A stretch of 64,000 nt of DNA from Cyanobium sp. Aljojuca 7A6 (GCF_024346455.1 NZ_JAGQCY010000007.1:1-64000); one strand, 5' to 3'; shown: positions 51,096 to 60,853, numbered from the stretch's first letter. Numbers and translations are program-made. The notes: generated by a model not told the origin, from the letters alone.

Positions 51096-51950
51096 ATGCG
51101 TGCCCCCACGGCGATCCTGCAGCTGATCTGCCCCGATCGGCCAGGGCTGGTGAGCGAACTCTCGGGCTGGGTGGCCGCCAACGGCGGCAACATCCTCCAC
51201 GCTGATCACCACACCGATGCGGGGGCGGGGCTGTTCCTGAGCCGGATCGAATGGGCTCTGGAGGGCTTCGGTCTGCCGCGGGAGGCCATCGTTCCGGCCG
51301 TGGCCGCCCTGGCGGGGCGTCTCGGCGGCGAGGGCCAGGTGCACTTTTCCGATGTCCTGCCCCGGGTGGCGATCTTTGCCAGCCGTCAGGACCACTGCCT
51401 GGTGGATCTGCTCTGGCGCACCCGCTCCGGGGAACTGCCGATGCAGGTGCCCCTGGTGGTGTCCAACCACCCGGATCTGGCAACGCTGGCAGCTGATTTC
51501 GGTGCCCGCTTCGTGCACCTGCCAATCACGGCGGCCTCCCGCTCGGAGGTGGAGCAGGGCCAGCTGGCCCTGCTGGAGGAGGAGGGGATCGAGCTGGTGG
51601 TGCTGGCCAAATACATGCAGGTGCTCAGCCCCGCCTTCCTGGCCCGCTTCTCCCAGGTGATCAACATCCATCATTCTTTTTTGCCTGCCTTCCAGGGGGC
51701 CCAGCCCTATCACCGCGCCTGGGAGCGGGGGGTCAAGCTCATCGGCGCCACCGCCCACTTCGTCACCGAGGAGCTGGATGGGGGCCCGATCATCGAGCAG
51801 GCCACCATGCATGTCGGCCACCGTGACGAGGTGGAAGACCTGATCCGCAAGGGCCGTGACACCGAAAGGCTGGCCCTGGCCAGGGCTGTGCGTCTGTTTC
51901 TGCGCCGACAGGTGATGGTTTATCGCGGCCGAACCGCTGTGTTTGATTGA
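51096..51950 (+). CDS. purU: Formyltetrahydrofolate deformylase
   Basis: PurU hydrolyses 10-formyl-THF to formate and THF, supplying formate to PurT and balancing the one-carbon pool. The 284-residue protein has an N-terminal ACT domain (LQLICPDRPGLVSELSGWVA) and a formyltransferase-fold catalytic domain with VVSNHPDLATLA, LAKYMQVLSPAF and the active-site INIHHSFLPAF and GATAHFVTEELDGGPI. ATG 51096 is chosen because homology begins at once. Confidence 0.96.
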   Translation: MRAPTAILQLICPDRPGLVSELSGWVAANGGNILHADHHTDAGAGLFLSRIEWALEGFGLPREAIVPAVAALAGRLGGEGQVHFSDVLPRVAIFASRQDHCLVDLLWRTRSGELPMQVPLVVSNHPDLATLAADFGARFVHLPITAASRSEVEQGQLALLEEEGIELVVLAKYMQVLSPAFLARFSQVINIHHSFLPAFQGAQPYHRAWERGVKLIGATAHFVTEELDGGPIIEQATMHVGHRDEVEDLIRKGRDTERLALARAVRLFLRRQVMVYRGRTAVFD

Positions 51951-51958
51951 GCGGTGCC

Positions 51959-53260
51959 ATGGGACCCGCCACTGCTCCGGTGATCCGTTTTTCCGCCCTC
52001 GACGACCGCCTGCAGGCGTCTCGCCCTGACGCCGCCACCCCGCTGGGCTGGCGTTGTTTCCAGCTGGGGCTGTTCCTGTTGGCCAGCAGCGCCTTCCTGG
52101 CCGGTCTGGCCCTGCTGCTGGCCCTGATCCTGGGCAGCCGCGGCCGCCGGCCCGTCCTTGAGGACCGCGCCAATGGTGTGCTTCTGGTGGCGGCGGTGCT
52201 GATGGTGCTGGGCTGCTTCCGGGCCGCCAGCAACGAACTGGCCTGGCTGGGGATGGGCAACTGGCTGCCCTTCTTCTGGGGTTTCTGGGGCTTCCAGGTT
52301 TATCTCGGCACCCCCGCCGCCCGCCGCCGGGTAGCGCTGGCCCTGGTGGCGGGAACGGTACCGGTGATCCTCACCGGCCTGGGCCAGCTCTGGTGGGGCT
52401 GGAGCGGACCCTTTCAGTGGCTGGGAGGTCTGATCATCTGGCACATCAAGGCCGGGGGCAATCCGCCGCAGCGGCTCGCGGGACTGTTCGACTACGCCAA
52501 CATCGCCGGGGCCTGGATGGTCCTGGCCTGGCCCTTCACCCTGGCGGCCCTGCTCGAAGTTCGCCAGGGCTGGCGGCGCCGGGGGGTGGTGCTGGTGATC
52601 GCCGCCAGCCTTGTGGCGGCGGTGTTCCTCACCGATTCCCGCAATGCCTGGGGGGCCCTGATGCTGGCGGTGCCCCTGGTGGCGGGGCCGGGCAGCTGGC
52701 TGTGGCTGCTGCCAGCGCTGCTGGTGGTGCTGGCGGTGATCGGTGTGGCCACCCTGCCCTGGGTGCCCCTGGGCCTGCAGGAGCTGGCCCGCCACCTGGT
52801 GCCCGAAGCGATCTGGGGCCGGCTGATCGACCTTGAGCACGGCGGCCAGCGTCCGCTGGCGATCACCCGCCTGGCCCAGTGGCAGGTGGCCGTGGGGCTG
52901 ATCGCCGAACGGCCCTGGCTGGGTTGGGGGGCGGCCGCCTTCAGCATCATTTACCCGATGCGCACCGGCTTCTGGCATGGCCACCCCCACAACCTGCCGA
53001 TCGATCTGGCCTTGAGCCACGGGGTGCCGGTCGCCGTGCTCGTGGTGGGGCTGGTGCTGTGGCTGCTGGGCCGGGCCGGCTGGCTGGGCATGGCCGGCGG
53101 CAGCCTGTTCGATCGGGCCTGGTGGGCGGCGACCCTGGTGCTGGTGGCCCTGCACGCCACCGACATTCCCCTCTACGACAGCCGCGTCAATGTGGCGGGC
53201 TGGGTGCTGCTGGCGGGTCTGCGCTGCTATCGCCAGCCAGCGCCTCCTGCCGATGCCTGA
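51959..53260 (+). CDS. O-antigen ligase-like membrane protein
   Basis: The 433-residue protein has ten or more membrane segments and a Wzy_C/WaaL-like periplasmic loop with the conserved GWGAAAFSIIYP and HGHPHNLPIDLALSHGVPV region. Such proteins ligate or polymerise polysaccharide on lipid carriers; the cyanobacterial bicarbonate-related IctB belongs to the same superfamily, so the exact role is open. ATG 51959 lies 9 bp after the purU stop; a TTG at 51947 would overlap it. The end overlaps the converging radical SAM gene by 74 bp. Confidence 0.82.
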   Translation: MGPATAPVIRFSALDDRLQASRPDAATPLGWRCFQLGLFLLASSAFLAGLALLLALILGSRGRRPVLEDRANGVLLVAAVLMVLGCFRAASNELAWLGMGNWLPFFWGFWGFQVYLGTPAARRRVALALVAGTVPVILTGLGQLWWGWSGPFQWLGGLIIWHIKAGGNPPQRLAGLFDYANIAGAWMVLAWPFTLAALLEVRQGWRRRGVVLVIAASLVAAVFLTDSRNAWGALMLAVPLVAGPGSWLWLLPALLVVLAVIGVATLPWVPLGLQELARHLVPEAIWGRLIDLEHGGQRPLAITRLAQWQVAVGLIAERPWLGWGAAAFSIIYPMRTGFWHGHPHNLPIDLALSHGVPVAVLVVGLVLWLLGRAGWLGMAGGSLFDRAWWAATLVLVALHATDIPLYDSRVNVAGWVLLAGLRCYRQPAPPADA

Positions 53261-54800
53261 GCAGGGTGGCCGGCGGCAGGGGTCCTTCCAGATGGGTCCA
53301 GGGCAACACCCGCTGCTCAGCCCAGGTGGCATGGACCACCTCCTCCCAGGGGGGCGGCATCGGTAGGGGGAACGGCAGATCCGTGGGCATCGCCACGTCC
53401 CCGGCCCGCGCCGCCCGGTAGGCCTTCTTCCAACCGCCCTGGCTGTCGTGCTGGCCCCGCGCCGCGGCGATCACCGGCGCCAGGCGGCGGTCGCTGCGGG
53501 AGAGCAGGGCCTGGATGACGCTCCAGCCGTAGCTCTCCGGCCGCAGCTCGATGCCCTTCGGCTGCAGGCGCCGCGCCAGCCGCTGCAGGCGTTTCTCCGC
53601 CTCCGGGCGCACCCCCTGCCACTGGAAGGGGGTGTGGGCCTTGGGCACGAAGGTGCTCACCCCCAGGCTGAGCCGCAGGCCCGGGGTGGCTGTCTTCAGG
53701 GCCAGCAGCAGGTCGGCGGTGGCTTCGATGTCGGCGTCGTCTTCGCTGGGCAGCCCCGCCATGCCATAGAGCTTCAGGCCGCTGAGGCCACCCTCTTTGG
53801 CGTAGCGGGCCGCGGCGAAGATCTCCTCGCCGCTCAGCTTCTTGTTCACCACCCGGCGCATCCGCTCGCTGCCGCTTTCGATCGCGATCGTGAGCGACTT
53901 GCTCCCCCGCCGGGCCAGGATCCGCCCCAGCTGGGGGGTCACGGTAGCCGCCCGCACCGAGCTGACGCTCACCCGGGTGCCCTCGAAACGGTCCTGATCG
54001 AGCCAGCTCAGCAGGTCGGCGAACTGGGGGTGCTGGGTCACCGAGGCCCCCAGAAGGCCGAGCCGCTGCGTCACCGCCAGCCCCGTCTCCACCGCCGGGA
54101 TCAGGCCGTCGTCGAGGGAGGCGGTGCGGAACGGCAGGGTCAGGTAGCTGGCCAGGCAGAAACGGCACAGCTCCGGGCAGCTGCGGGCCACCTCCACCAT
54201 GTGGATCGACGGCCAGGCCGCCTCCGGCGTGATCACCGTGGAGTGGCTGAGGGTGTTGCCGCGCCAGGTCTGCTTGGCGATGGTCGCCGGCAGGCCCGGC
54301 CCGATCGGCTCCACTCCCAGCAGCGCTCCCTCGCTGTCGTAGCGGGGGGCGTAGAGCGCCGGCACGTAGACCCCGGGAACCTTGGCCAGGAGGCACAGCC
54401 GCTCGGAACGGGGCAGGGCACGCCCGGCCTGGAGCGCGTCGATGAAGGCGGGCAGCAGCAGCTCTCCGTCGCCGAGCAGCACCACGTCGAAGAAGGGGGC
54501 CAGGGGTTCGGGGTTGGCGGTCAGCACCGGGCCGCCGCCGAACACGATCGGATCGTCCTCCCCCCGCTGGTGACTCCAGAGGGGGATGCCCTGGCGCTCG
54601 AGCAGATCGAGCAGCACGGGGCCGTCGAGTTCCCAGCTGAGCGACAGACCGAACAGGTCGCAGTGCCGGTGTGGCGGGTCCCCCTGGTCGGTGAACAGCC
54701 GGCGCACATCGAGGTCGCTGCGGCGCGCCAGGCTGGCCCACACCACCTGGTACCCCAGGCTGGTGATCCCCACCGAATAGCTGCTTGGGAAAGCCAGCAC
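53187..54800 (-). CDS. Radical SAM protein (TIGR03960-like)
   Basis: The 537-residue protein has an N-terminal B12-binding-like region (FPSSYSVGITSLGYQVVWAS through VFGGGPVLTANPEPLAPFFD) and a radical SAM core with SCPELCRFCLASYLTLPFR, which carries the CxxxCxxC cluster. It matches the architecture of the radical SAM group TIGR03960, whose function is unknown. The start is uncertain: GTG 54800 opens directly in the conserved region, and in-frame sequence upstream (LLFQPARPVADALRT) looks coding but has no standard start codon. The 3' end overlaps the ligase-like gene. Confidence 0.85.
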   Translation of the reverse strand: MLAFPSSYSVGITSLGYQVVWASLARRSDLDVRRLFTDQGDPPHRHCDLFGLSLSWELDGPVLLDLLERQGIPLWSHQRGEDDPIVFGGGPVLTANPEPLAPFFDVVLLGDGELLLPAFIDALQAGRALPRSERLCLLAKVPGVYVPALYAPRYDSEGALLGVEPIGPGLPATIAKQTWRGNTLSHSTVITPEAAWPSIHMVEVARSCPELCRFCLASYLTLPFRTASLDDGLIPAVETGLAVTQRLGLLGASVTQHPQFADLLSWLDQDRFEGTRVSVSSVRAATVTPQLGRILARRGSKSLTIAIESGSERMRRVVNKKLSGEEIFAAARYAKEGGLSGLKLYGMAGLPSEDDADIEATADLLLALKTATPGLRLSLGVSTFVPKAHTPFQWQGVRPEAEKRLQRLARRLQPKGIELRPESYGWSVIQALLSRSDRRLAPVIAAARGQHDSQGGWKKAYRAARAGDVAMPTDLPFPLPMPPPWEEVVHATWAEQRVLPWTHLEGPLPPATLLRHRQEALAGDSSADPPAAPSPPH

Positions 54801-54949
54801 GGTGCGCAGGGCATCGGCGACCGGTCGGGCTGGCTGGAACAGCAGGGTTTCCTGATTCAGGGGGGCGTCAGGGTGGGGAGCTCCAGCGTGTCACTTTGGA
54901 CGACCCGGCGTTGCTTACCTAGAGTGGGGGGCTTTACAAAGTTCCTTCG

Positions 54950-56044
54950 ATGCCCACGCTGCCAAGTTCCGTCGAGATCATCCTCGGGATCCTGGTGCTG
55001 TTTGGCGGCGGGGAGTTGTTCGTGGCTGGTTCCGTCGCCCTGTCCCTGCTGCTGGGCATTCCCCAGCTGGTGATCGGCCTGACGGTGGTGTCGCTGGGTA
55101 CCAGCGCCCCGGAACTGTTCGTGAGCCTGATCTCCACATTCAATGGCGACGCCGACCTGGCCGTCAGCAACGTGGTGGGCAGCAACATCTTCAACATCCT
55201 GGTGGTGCTCGGCGCCAGCGCGGCCATCGTCCCCCTGCGGGTCAGGAGCCGCCTGGTGCGCCGGGACGTGCCGCTGCTGCTGGGTATCTCCATGGCCGTG
55301 TGGGGGATGGCCTCCGCGGGCCGCGTCACCTGGCAGGCCGGGGTGGCGTTGCTGTTCGCGATGGTGGCCAACGTCGTCTGGGAGATGCGCACCGCCTCGG
55401 AAGATTCTGAGGCGGCCGAAGAGGACATCGAAGACGAACGGGCCACTCCGATGGTCGCCTCCCTGAAGCTGGCCGCCGGCCTTGCCCTGCTGGTTGTGGG
55501 CTCGCAGCTGCTGGTGAAGGGGGCCACCACGGCCGCCGTGGCCCTGGGGGTGAGCCAGACGGTGATCGGCCTGACGATCGTGGCGGCCGGCACCTCCATG
55601 CCCGAGCTGGTCACCTCCGTGGTGGCCGCCTACCGGGGCAGGGCCGACCTGGCCATCGGCAACGTGGTGGGCAGCAACCTGCTCAACCAGGTACTGATCC
55701 TGGGCCTCTGCGCCGTGGCCTCCGGCAGCAAGGGGCTGGCGGTGGATCCGGTGATGATCAGCCGCGACCTGCCGATCATGGTGGCCACCACCCTGGCCTG
55801 CCTGCCGATCTTCTGGAGCAACGGGACGATCTCCCGCCTTGAGGGCTGGCTGCTGCTGGGGCTCTACGGCCTCTATCTGGTGGAGCAGGTCCTGTCCGCC
55901 ACCGCTGGCGGCGAGATCGTCGACAACACCTACCGGTTCGTGGTGCTGGTGGCGGTGCTGCCCCTGCTGATGGTGTTCCTGGTCTGGCAGGTGCTGCGCT
56001 GGAAGCAGCAGCGCAAGCTCCTGGCCGTTCAAGGCGGCGAATAG
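54950..56044 (+). CDS. Calcium/sodium antiporter (CaCA family)
   Basis: The 364-residue membrane protein has the two inverted alpha repeats of CaCA exchangers: GLTVVSLGTSAPELFVSL (about 44-61) and GLTIVAAGTSMPELVTSV (about 205-222), which carry the ion-binding acidic residues. An acidic loop (ASEDSEAAEEDIEDERA) separates the halves. It probably exports calcium from the cytoplasm in exchange for sodium or protons. It starts at ATG 54950 and ends 59 bp before the broken nucleotidyltransferase gene. Confidence 0.93.
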   Translation: MPTLPSSVEIILGILVLFGGGELFVAGSVALSLLLGIPQLVIGLTVVSLGTSAPELFVSLISTFNGDADLAVSNVVGSNIFNILVVLGASAAIVPLRVRSRLVRRDVPLLLGISMAVWGMASAGRVTWQAGVALLFAMVANVVWEMRTASEDSEAAEEDIEDERATPMVASLKLAAGLALLVVGSQLLVKGATTAAVALGVSQTVIGLTIVAAGTSMPELVTSVVAAYRGRADLAIGNVVGSNLLNQVLILGLCAVASGSKGLAVDPVMISRDLPIMVATTLACLPIFWSNGTISRLEGWLLLGLYGLYLVEQVLSATAGGEIVDNTYRFVVLVAVLPLLMVFLVWQVLRWKQQRKLLAVQGGE

Positions 56045-56103
56045 CAACCGAGGGCAGGTCGGCGGCGCTGGGCCCCTGCGTTCTGCGGCGGTAGCGTTTC
56101 TCC

Positions 56104-56474
56104 ATGGCTACTGCCTCTGCACAGTCGTTCGAGCCGCCCGCGATTCCCTGGCGTCAGCCGCAGCAGCTGTCGCCTCTGCTGGATCTCGGCCCCGGCCTGG
56201 ATCCGGAGGTCTGTCGTCTGGCCCTGTCACGGCTCTGTGCCGACACCGAGCTGATGGCGGTGCTGGCTTCGGCTCGCGGGCCCGGGGCGAGGCGCGCCCC
56301 GATTCCGACCTTGACCTGGCGGTGATCGTGGGCCGAGTCCAGCTCAGCCCCGCCGAGAAGGCCGCCTGCTGGCAGCGCTTTCGCCAGGTCCTTGGGCCCC
56401 TTGGCGTGGGGGTGGACTTGGTGGTGGCCGGTGCCGCCGACGCGGAACGGTGCCCGCTGGCGCCCGCGATTTAG
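56104..56474 (+). pseudogene. Broken nucleotidyltransferase (MNT-type antitoxin-like)
   Basis: The frame from ATG 56104 encodes a helical start (MATASAQSFEPPAIPWRQPQ to LASARG) and stops at about 56325. Shifting the frame by one near 56270 continues FGSRARGEARPDSDLDLAVI, the GSxxxG...SDxD motif of minimal nucleotidyltransferases, up to a TAG at 56472. A single lost base explains the break. MNT proteins usually act with a HEPN toxin, and none is visible here. A sequencing error would restore the gene. Confidence 0.7.
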
Positions 56475-56789
56475 CGCTTCGGAGTGATGCTGGGTGGAGC
56501 TTCGTGCCCAAGTTTTTCCGTCCGAACCGGCCCAATGCGGCGAGATTGGATTCAACCACTTCCTGGATGGAGCGCCAACCGATGGCCAGGTTGGGCTACG
56601 GCAGCAGGGTGTTTCTCCAGGTCTGCCTGAGTCGACGGGGTGTCATGGCTCTGAAAGGTGAACCCAGACCATCAACGGATTTGGCGGCGTTGCCCTCAGG
56701 ACAACTCGAACGTATGCTTTCCACGGCGGAAGATTTGGGACTTAGACGTCTCCGCCCGAGAAGCGTTAGGCCGCACAAACGGAGATTCC
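56475..56789. other. Non-coding stretch with a lone attC-type end
   Basis: No convincing gene is seen between the broken nucleotidyltransferase and the VOC gene. Its right end reads GAGAAGCGTTAGGCCGCAC (56758-56776), which resembles the R' end of the attC sites in the integron (GAGCGTTAGGC, GGAAGCGTTAGAC). No matching R'' half is found to its left, so it is a remnant or a coincidence. Confidence 0.4.
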
Positions 56790-57226
56790 ATGCGAATTCC
56801 ACAAGGCTTCAGTACCGTCACTCCGTACTTCTTCATGGAAGGCGCAGACCGCTTTCTTCAATTCCTCGCTGAGGCATTTGGTGGTGTCGAGATTGGCCGC
56901 CACATGAACGGTGATCGCATCGCGAACGCACAAGTGCGGATTGGAACATCAACTGTCATGGTCAGTGAGGCATCAGCAGAGTTTCCTGCCATGCCAGCCT
57001 CGTACTACCTGTACGTCGAGAACGCTGATGAGGCGATGGTGAAGGCCATTGCTGCGGGGAGCGTAAAGATCATGGATGTAGCGAACATGCCATACAACGA
57101 CAGGCAGGGCGGCATCCGAGACCAGTTTGGAAATCTGTGGTGGTTGTCGGAGCGCCTCACAGATGGTCCGTACTGAAGGGCAGGCTCTGCCCATCACCTT
57201 GTGGTACTGCCAAGGACGTGCGGCCT
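56765..57226. repeat. 12-bp inverted repeat GTTAGGCCGCAC flanking the VOC gene
   Basis: GTTAGGCCGCAC lies at about 56765-56776 before the gene and GTGCGGCCTAAC at about 57215-57226 after it, a perfect inverted pair. The outer seven bases are exactly the core-site heptamer (GTTAGGC/GCCTAAC) of the integron attC sites. It fits a cassette boundary on the left and an R'' box on the right, but no complete attC is present. Confidence 0.5.
56790..57176 (+). CDS. VOC-superfamily (PhnB/glyoxalase-like) protein
   Basis: The 128-residue protein has the paired beta-alpha-beta-beta-beta units of the vicinal oxygen chelate fold. It starts with GFSTVTPYFFMEGADRFLQF and ends with GGIRDQFGNLWWLSERL, as in PhnB-like proteins often called glyoxalase/bleomycin-resistance family. 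The function cannot be narrowed further. GGAGATTCC stands before ATG 56790. Base composition is clearly poorer in GC than its neighbours, and a 12-bp inverted repeat made of the integron core motif flanks the gene, so it looks like an acquired cassette. Confidence 0.85.
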   Translation: MRIPQGFSTVTPYFFMEGADRFLQFLAEAFGGVEIGRHMNGDRIANAQVRIGTSTVMVSEASAEFPAMPASYYLYVENADEAMVKAIAAGSVKIMDVANMPYNDRQGGIRDQFGNLWWLSERLTDGPY

Positions 57227-57345
57227 AACCTGTAACCTGTGGCTCGAGAATTCATTCCACATTTTTCAACAGACCGGAACGGCTCACCCACTCATTGAAT
57301 AGGCGGGAAGAAACGTTCCCGGGAACAAGCCAGGTAGGATTTGTC

Positions 57346-57948
57346 TTGACCCCGAGCAAAGGACCGAGGCGTGCTCCCTTCGCCTTCGCTGCCGCTGGCC
57401 TTCTGGCCATCAGTCTCCCAGCTGGGGTTGGATTGGCCCAGACCGCAATCGACAGTCAGAGGATCACGTTTCGAGCTGGGACCGACACCGCCCTGTTCAT
57501 CGGTAGCAGCTCCGGCAATCGTTTCCGTGGGCCTTTGCCCAGCGATGGCGATGTCAGGGTGAGGGTGTATCTGATGCGGCCGGCGGCGCGCCGCAAGGAA
57601 TCCAGCACCTACAGCCTCAAGGTTGGGATCAGTGGTGCTCCCCTCGCCCCGCGTGCCCTGATCCCGGGCACACCGTACGATGGCTCAGCGGAGGTGCTCT
57701 GTGGGTCCGGGAGCAGCGTTAAGGCCACCAGGTGCAAGGCCTCCGTGATCCGCCGGGCCAACAACAGCGCCACGGTGGTCGTGATGAACCCCAAAGGCCA
57801 GAAACGCCAGTTCCTGTTCGTGAAGGGCAAGGCTGTCGTTTCCGATCAGCCCGAGAAGCTCACGGTGCAGCGACGCGGCGATGTGTCGCTGCTTGGGGAG
57901 AACTTCGAGCGCTATGCGAGCGTCGACGCCCTGGTGGTGGGGGGCTGA
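57346..57948 (+). CDS. Exported protein of a PPC-like family
   Basis: The 200-residue protein has a signal peptide (RRAPFAFAAAGLLAISLPAG, cleaved near GLAQ). Its body resembles proteobacterial exported proteins often mislabelled 'DNA breaking-rejoining protein': ALFIGSSSGNRFRGPLPSDG, VRVYLMRPAARRKESSTYSL and a C-terminal domain ending DVSLLGENFERYASVDALVV. Compared with that family, the first part of the N-terminal domain appears to be missing. TTG 57346 (AGGTAGGAT upstream) is chosen; a TTG at 57295 would place the signal too far in. Function unknown. Confidence 0.65.
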   Translation: MTPSKGPRRAPFAFAAAGLLAISLPAGVGLAQTAIDSQRITFRAGTDTALFIGSSSGNRFRGPLPSDGDVRVRVYLMRPAARRKESSTYSLKVGISGAPLAPRALIPGTPYDGSAEVLCGSGSSVKATRCKASVIRRANNSATVVVMNPKGQKRQFLFVKGKAVVSDQPEKLTVQRRGDVSLLGENFERYASVDALVVGG

Positions 57949-57971
57949 GGCCTCAGCCCTTGGTGAGGTGA

Positions 57972-58003
57972 GGGATCGAGACGTGAATCACGGGTTCGAT
58001 CCC
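57972..58003. terminator. Hairpin between the exported protein gene and acnB
   Basis: GGGATCGA (57972-57979) pairs with TCGATCCC (57996-58003); the loop contains a nested CGTG/CACG. It lies 24 bp after the upstream stop. No T-run follows, so it is a possible bidirectional terminator or a structured 3' end. Confidence 0.35.
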
Positions 58004-58016
58004 TCCGTGCCCTGAA

Positions 58017-58033
58017 CCCACGCACGGCGTGGG
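58017..58033 (-). terminator. Hairpin after acnB
   Basis: CCCACGC (58017-58023) and GCGTGGG (58027-58033) form a perfect 7-bp GC stem with a 3-nt loop, 9 bp past the acnB stop. It lacks a T-run on the acnB strand. Confidence 0.4.
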
Positions 58034-58042
58034 TGCGCCATC

Positions 58043-60685
58043 TCAGACCTCCGCCAGCACCTTCTGCTCCTCCTCCACGCTCACCACCCGGCCGGCATCT
58101 TCGAAGCCATCGATCTGGTCGAAGTTGAGGTAGCGGTAGAGCTGGTCGGAGAGGGGATCGATCTTGGCCGCGGCGATCTCCAGGTACTCGGCCGGGCTGG
58201 GGATGCGCCCCAGCAGGGCGCACACCGCCGCCAGTTCGGCGCTGCCCAGGTACACCTGGGCGCCGTTGCCGAGGCGGTTGTTGAAGTTGCGGGTGCTGGT
58301 GGAGAACACGGTGGTGTTGTCCTCCACCCGGGCCTGGTTGCCCATGCACAGCGAACAGCCCGGCAGCTCCATGCGGGCGCCGGCGGTCTCGAACTTGGCG
58401 GTGTACCCCTCGGCCCGCAGCACCTCGTCGTCCATGCGGGTGGGGGGGCAGACCCACAGCCGGGCGGCGCTGGTGCCGGCCCCATCCATCACCGTGGCGG
58501 CGGCGCGGTAGTGGCCGATGTTGGTCATGCAGGAGCCGATGAACACCTCATCGATCCGGTCACCGGCCACCTCGCTCAGCAGCTTGACGTTGTCGGGGTC
58601 GTTGGGGCAGGCCAGGATCGGTTCGCTCAGCTCATCGAGGTTGATGTCGATCACGGCGGCATACTCGGCGTCCGCATCGGCCTCCATCAGCACCGGATCG
58701 GCGAGCCAGGCCTCCATTGCCTTGATCCGCCGCGCCATGGTGCGGGCGTCGCTGTAGCCCCGGGCGATCATGTTCTTCAGCAGCGCCACGTTGCTGCGCA
58801 GGTATTCGCTCACCGTTTCGACGCTCAGCTTGATCGTGCTGCCGGCACAGGAGCGCTCGGCGGTCGCATCCGTCAACTCAAACGCCTGCTCCAGCTTCAG
58901 ATCGGGGAGCCCTTCGATCTCCATGATGCGGCCGCTGAAGATGTTCTTCTTGCCGGCCTTCTCCACCGTCAGCAGCCCCTGCTGGATGGCCACGTAGGGG
59001 ATGGCGTTGACCACGTCCCGCAGGGTGACGCCAGGTTGCAGGGAGCCGGAGAAGCGCACCAGCACCGATTCGGGCATGTCGAGGGGCATGGCCCCGATGG
59101 CCGCGGCGAAGGCCACCAGGCCGGAACCGGCCGGGAAGGAGATGCCGAGCGGGAAGCGGGTGTGGCTGTCACCGCCGGTGCCCACCGTGTCCGGCAGGAG
59201 CATGCGGTTGAGCCAGCTGTGGATGATGCCGTCGCCGGGCCGCAGGGCGACGCCGCCCCGGGAGCTGATGAAGTCGGGCAGCTCGGCGTGGGTCTTGATG
59301 TCGACAGGCTTGGGGTAGGCGGCGGTGTGGCAGAAGCTCTGCATCACCAGATCGGCGGAGAAGCCCAGGCAGGCCAGCTCCTTCATCTCATCCCGGGTCA
59401 TCGGCCCGGTGGTGTCCTGGCTGCCGACGCTGGTCATCAGCGGTTCGCAGCTCGTGCCGGGGCGCACGCCCGCCAGGCCGCAGGCCTTGCCCACCATCTT
59501 CTGGGCCAGGGTGAAGCCCTTGCCGGTGTCACTGGGGGCCACCGGCCGGATGAAGGCCTCGGAGGCGGGCAGGCCCAGCTGCAGCCGCACCTTGTCGGTG
59601 AGCGAGCGGCCGATCAGCAGGGGGATGCGGCCGCCGGCCCGCACTTCGTCGGCGATGGTGCTGGGCTTGAGCTCAAAGCGGGCGACCACCTCTCCGGCGC
59701 CAGGCTCTCCGGCGGCCCGCTCGATCGTGCCCGCATACGGCCGGATCGTGATCACGTCGCCGCTGCTGAGGGCGCTCACGTCGCACTCGATCGGCAGGGC
59801 ACCGGAATCCTCGGCGGTGTTGAAGAAGATCGGCGCGATCTTGCTGCCCAGCACCACCCCGCCACTGCGTTTGTTGGGCACGTGGGGAATGTCGGTGCCG
59901 ATGTGCCAGAGCACCGAGTTGATGGCGGATTTGCGCGAGCTGCCCGTGCCCACCACATCGCCCACGTAGGCCAGCGGGTGGCCCTTGGCCTTCAGCTCGG
60001 CGATCAGGCCGAGCCCCTCCGGCATGCGCGTCTCCAGCATTGCCTGGGCGTGCAGGGGGATGTCCGGACGGGTGGTGGCGTGGGTGGCCGGCGACAGGTC
60101 GTCGGTGTTGGTTTCCCCGGACACCTTGAACACCGTGACGGTGATCGCCTCCGACAAGGGGGGCCTGGCGTGGAACCATTCGGCCGCCGCCCAGCTGTCC
60201 ACCACCTGGCGGGCCAGGGGGTTGGTCTCGGCCAGCTCCAGGACGTCGTGGAAGGCGTCGTAGACGAGCAGGGTGCGGCTCAGCCCCCGGGCGGCCTCTG
60301 CGGCGATGGCGGCCTCCGGGCTGGAGAGCAGGGCGATCAGGGCGCCGACGTTGTAGCCGCCGATCATGGTGGCCAGGAGCCCGGTGGCCTCCAGGGGGCT
60401 GACCAGGGGGCTTGATGCGACGCCCTGGGCCACGGCGCTGAGCCAGCCGGCCTTCACATAGGCGGCCTCATCCACCCCGGGCGGGATGCGCTCGCTCAGC
60501 AGATGCAGCAGGAACGCCTCCTCGCCGGCGGGAGGCTGCTCCAGCAACTGGGTGAGGGCCTGCGCCTGGGGTGCCGTCAGGGGCAGGGGCGGCACGCCGA
60601 GGGCTTCGCGCGCCGCAGCCTCCTCGCGGTAGGTGGGCAGCAGGTCGGCAGGAGAGAGGGGGGCGGGGCTCTGGGAGACGGACAT
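58043..60685 (-). CDS. acnB: Aconitate hydratase B
   Basis: AcnB interconverts citrate and isocitrate in the TCA cycle with a [4Fe-4S] cluster. The 880-residue protein has the AcnB order: an N-terminal HEAT-like domain, a swivel domain ([38 protein letters not shown]) and the cluster domain with [13 protein letters not shown] and the Cys-bearing [15 protein letters not shown] and [14 protein letters not shown]. Length matches the family. It is monocistronic and divergent from DAHP synthase. Confidence 0.97.
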   Translation of the reverse strand: MSVSQSPAPLSPADLLPTYREEAAAREALGVPPLPLTAPQAQALTQLLEQPPAGEEAFLLHLLSERIPPGVDEAAYVKAGWLSAVAQGVASSPLVSPLEATGLLATMIGGYNVGALIALLSSPEAAIAAEAARGLSRTLLVYDAFHDVLELAETNPLARQVVDSWAAAEWFHARPPLSEAITVTVFKVSGETNTDDLSPATHATTRPDIPLHAQAMLETRMPEGLGLIAELKAKGHPLAYVGDVVGTGSSRKSAINSVLWHIGTDIPHVPNKRSGGVVLGSKIAPIFFNTAEDSGALPIECDVSALSSGDVITIRPYAGTIERAAGEPGAGEVVARFELKPSTIADEVRAGGRIPLLIGRSLTDKVRLQLGLPASEAFIRPVAPSDTGKGFTLAQKMVGKACGLAGVRPGTSCEPLMTSVGSQDTTGPMTRDEMKELACLGFSADLVMQSFCHTAAYPKPVDIKTHAELPDFISSRGGVALRPGDGIIHSWLNRMLLPDTVGTGGDSHTRFPLGISFPAGSGLVAFAAAIGAMPLDMPESVLVRFSGSLQPGVTLRDVVNAIPYVAIQQGLLTVEKAGKKNIFSGRIMEIEGLPDLKLEQAFELTDATAERSCAGSTIKLSVETVSEYLRSNVALLKNMIARGYSDARTMARRIKAMEAWLADPVLMEADADAEYAAVIDINLDELSEPILACPNDPDNVKLLSEVAGDRIDEVFIGSCMTNIGHYRAAATVMDGAGTSAARLWVCPPTRMDDEVLRAEGYTAKFETAGARMELPGCSLCMGNQARVEDNTTVFSTSTRNFNNRLGNGAQVYLGSAELAAVCALLGRIPSPAEYLEIAAAKIDPLSDQLYRYLNFDQIDGFEDAGRVVSVEEEQKVLAEV

Positions 60686-60853
60686 GGGGGGGAAGGGGTC
60701 CGGGTCGTACCCCCGGAGGGCATGGGCATGGACTCCATTGTTCTTCCCCGCGGGGCCGCCCTCTGGTGGCGACGGCTGCAGAAGTCGGCGAAGGCGTCAG
60801 TGCCGTCACTTCGTAGGCTGGGGGGTCTGACCCATCCCCGCCGGTCGCCGCGC

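Noticed and set aside
57991-58010. A GGGTTCGATCCC stretch resembling a tRNA T-arm
   Set aside because: No acceptor stem, anticodon arm or CCA is present around it; the bases are explained by the hairpin at 57972-58003.
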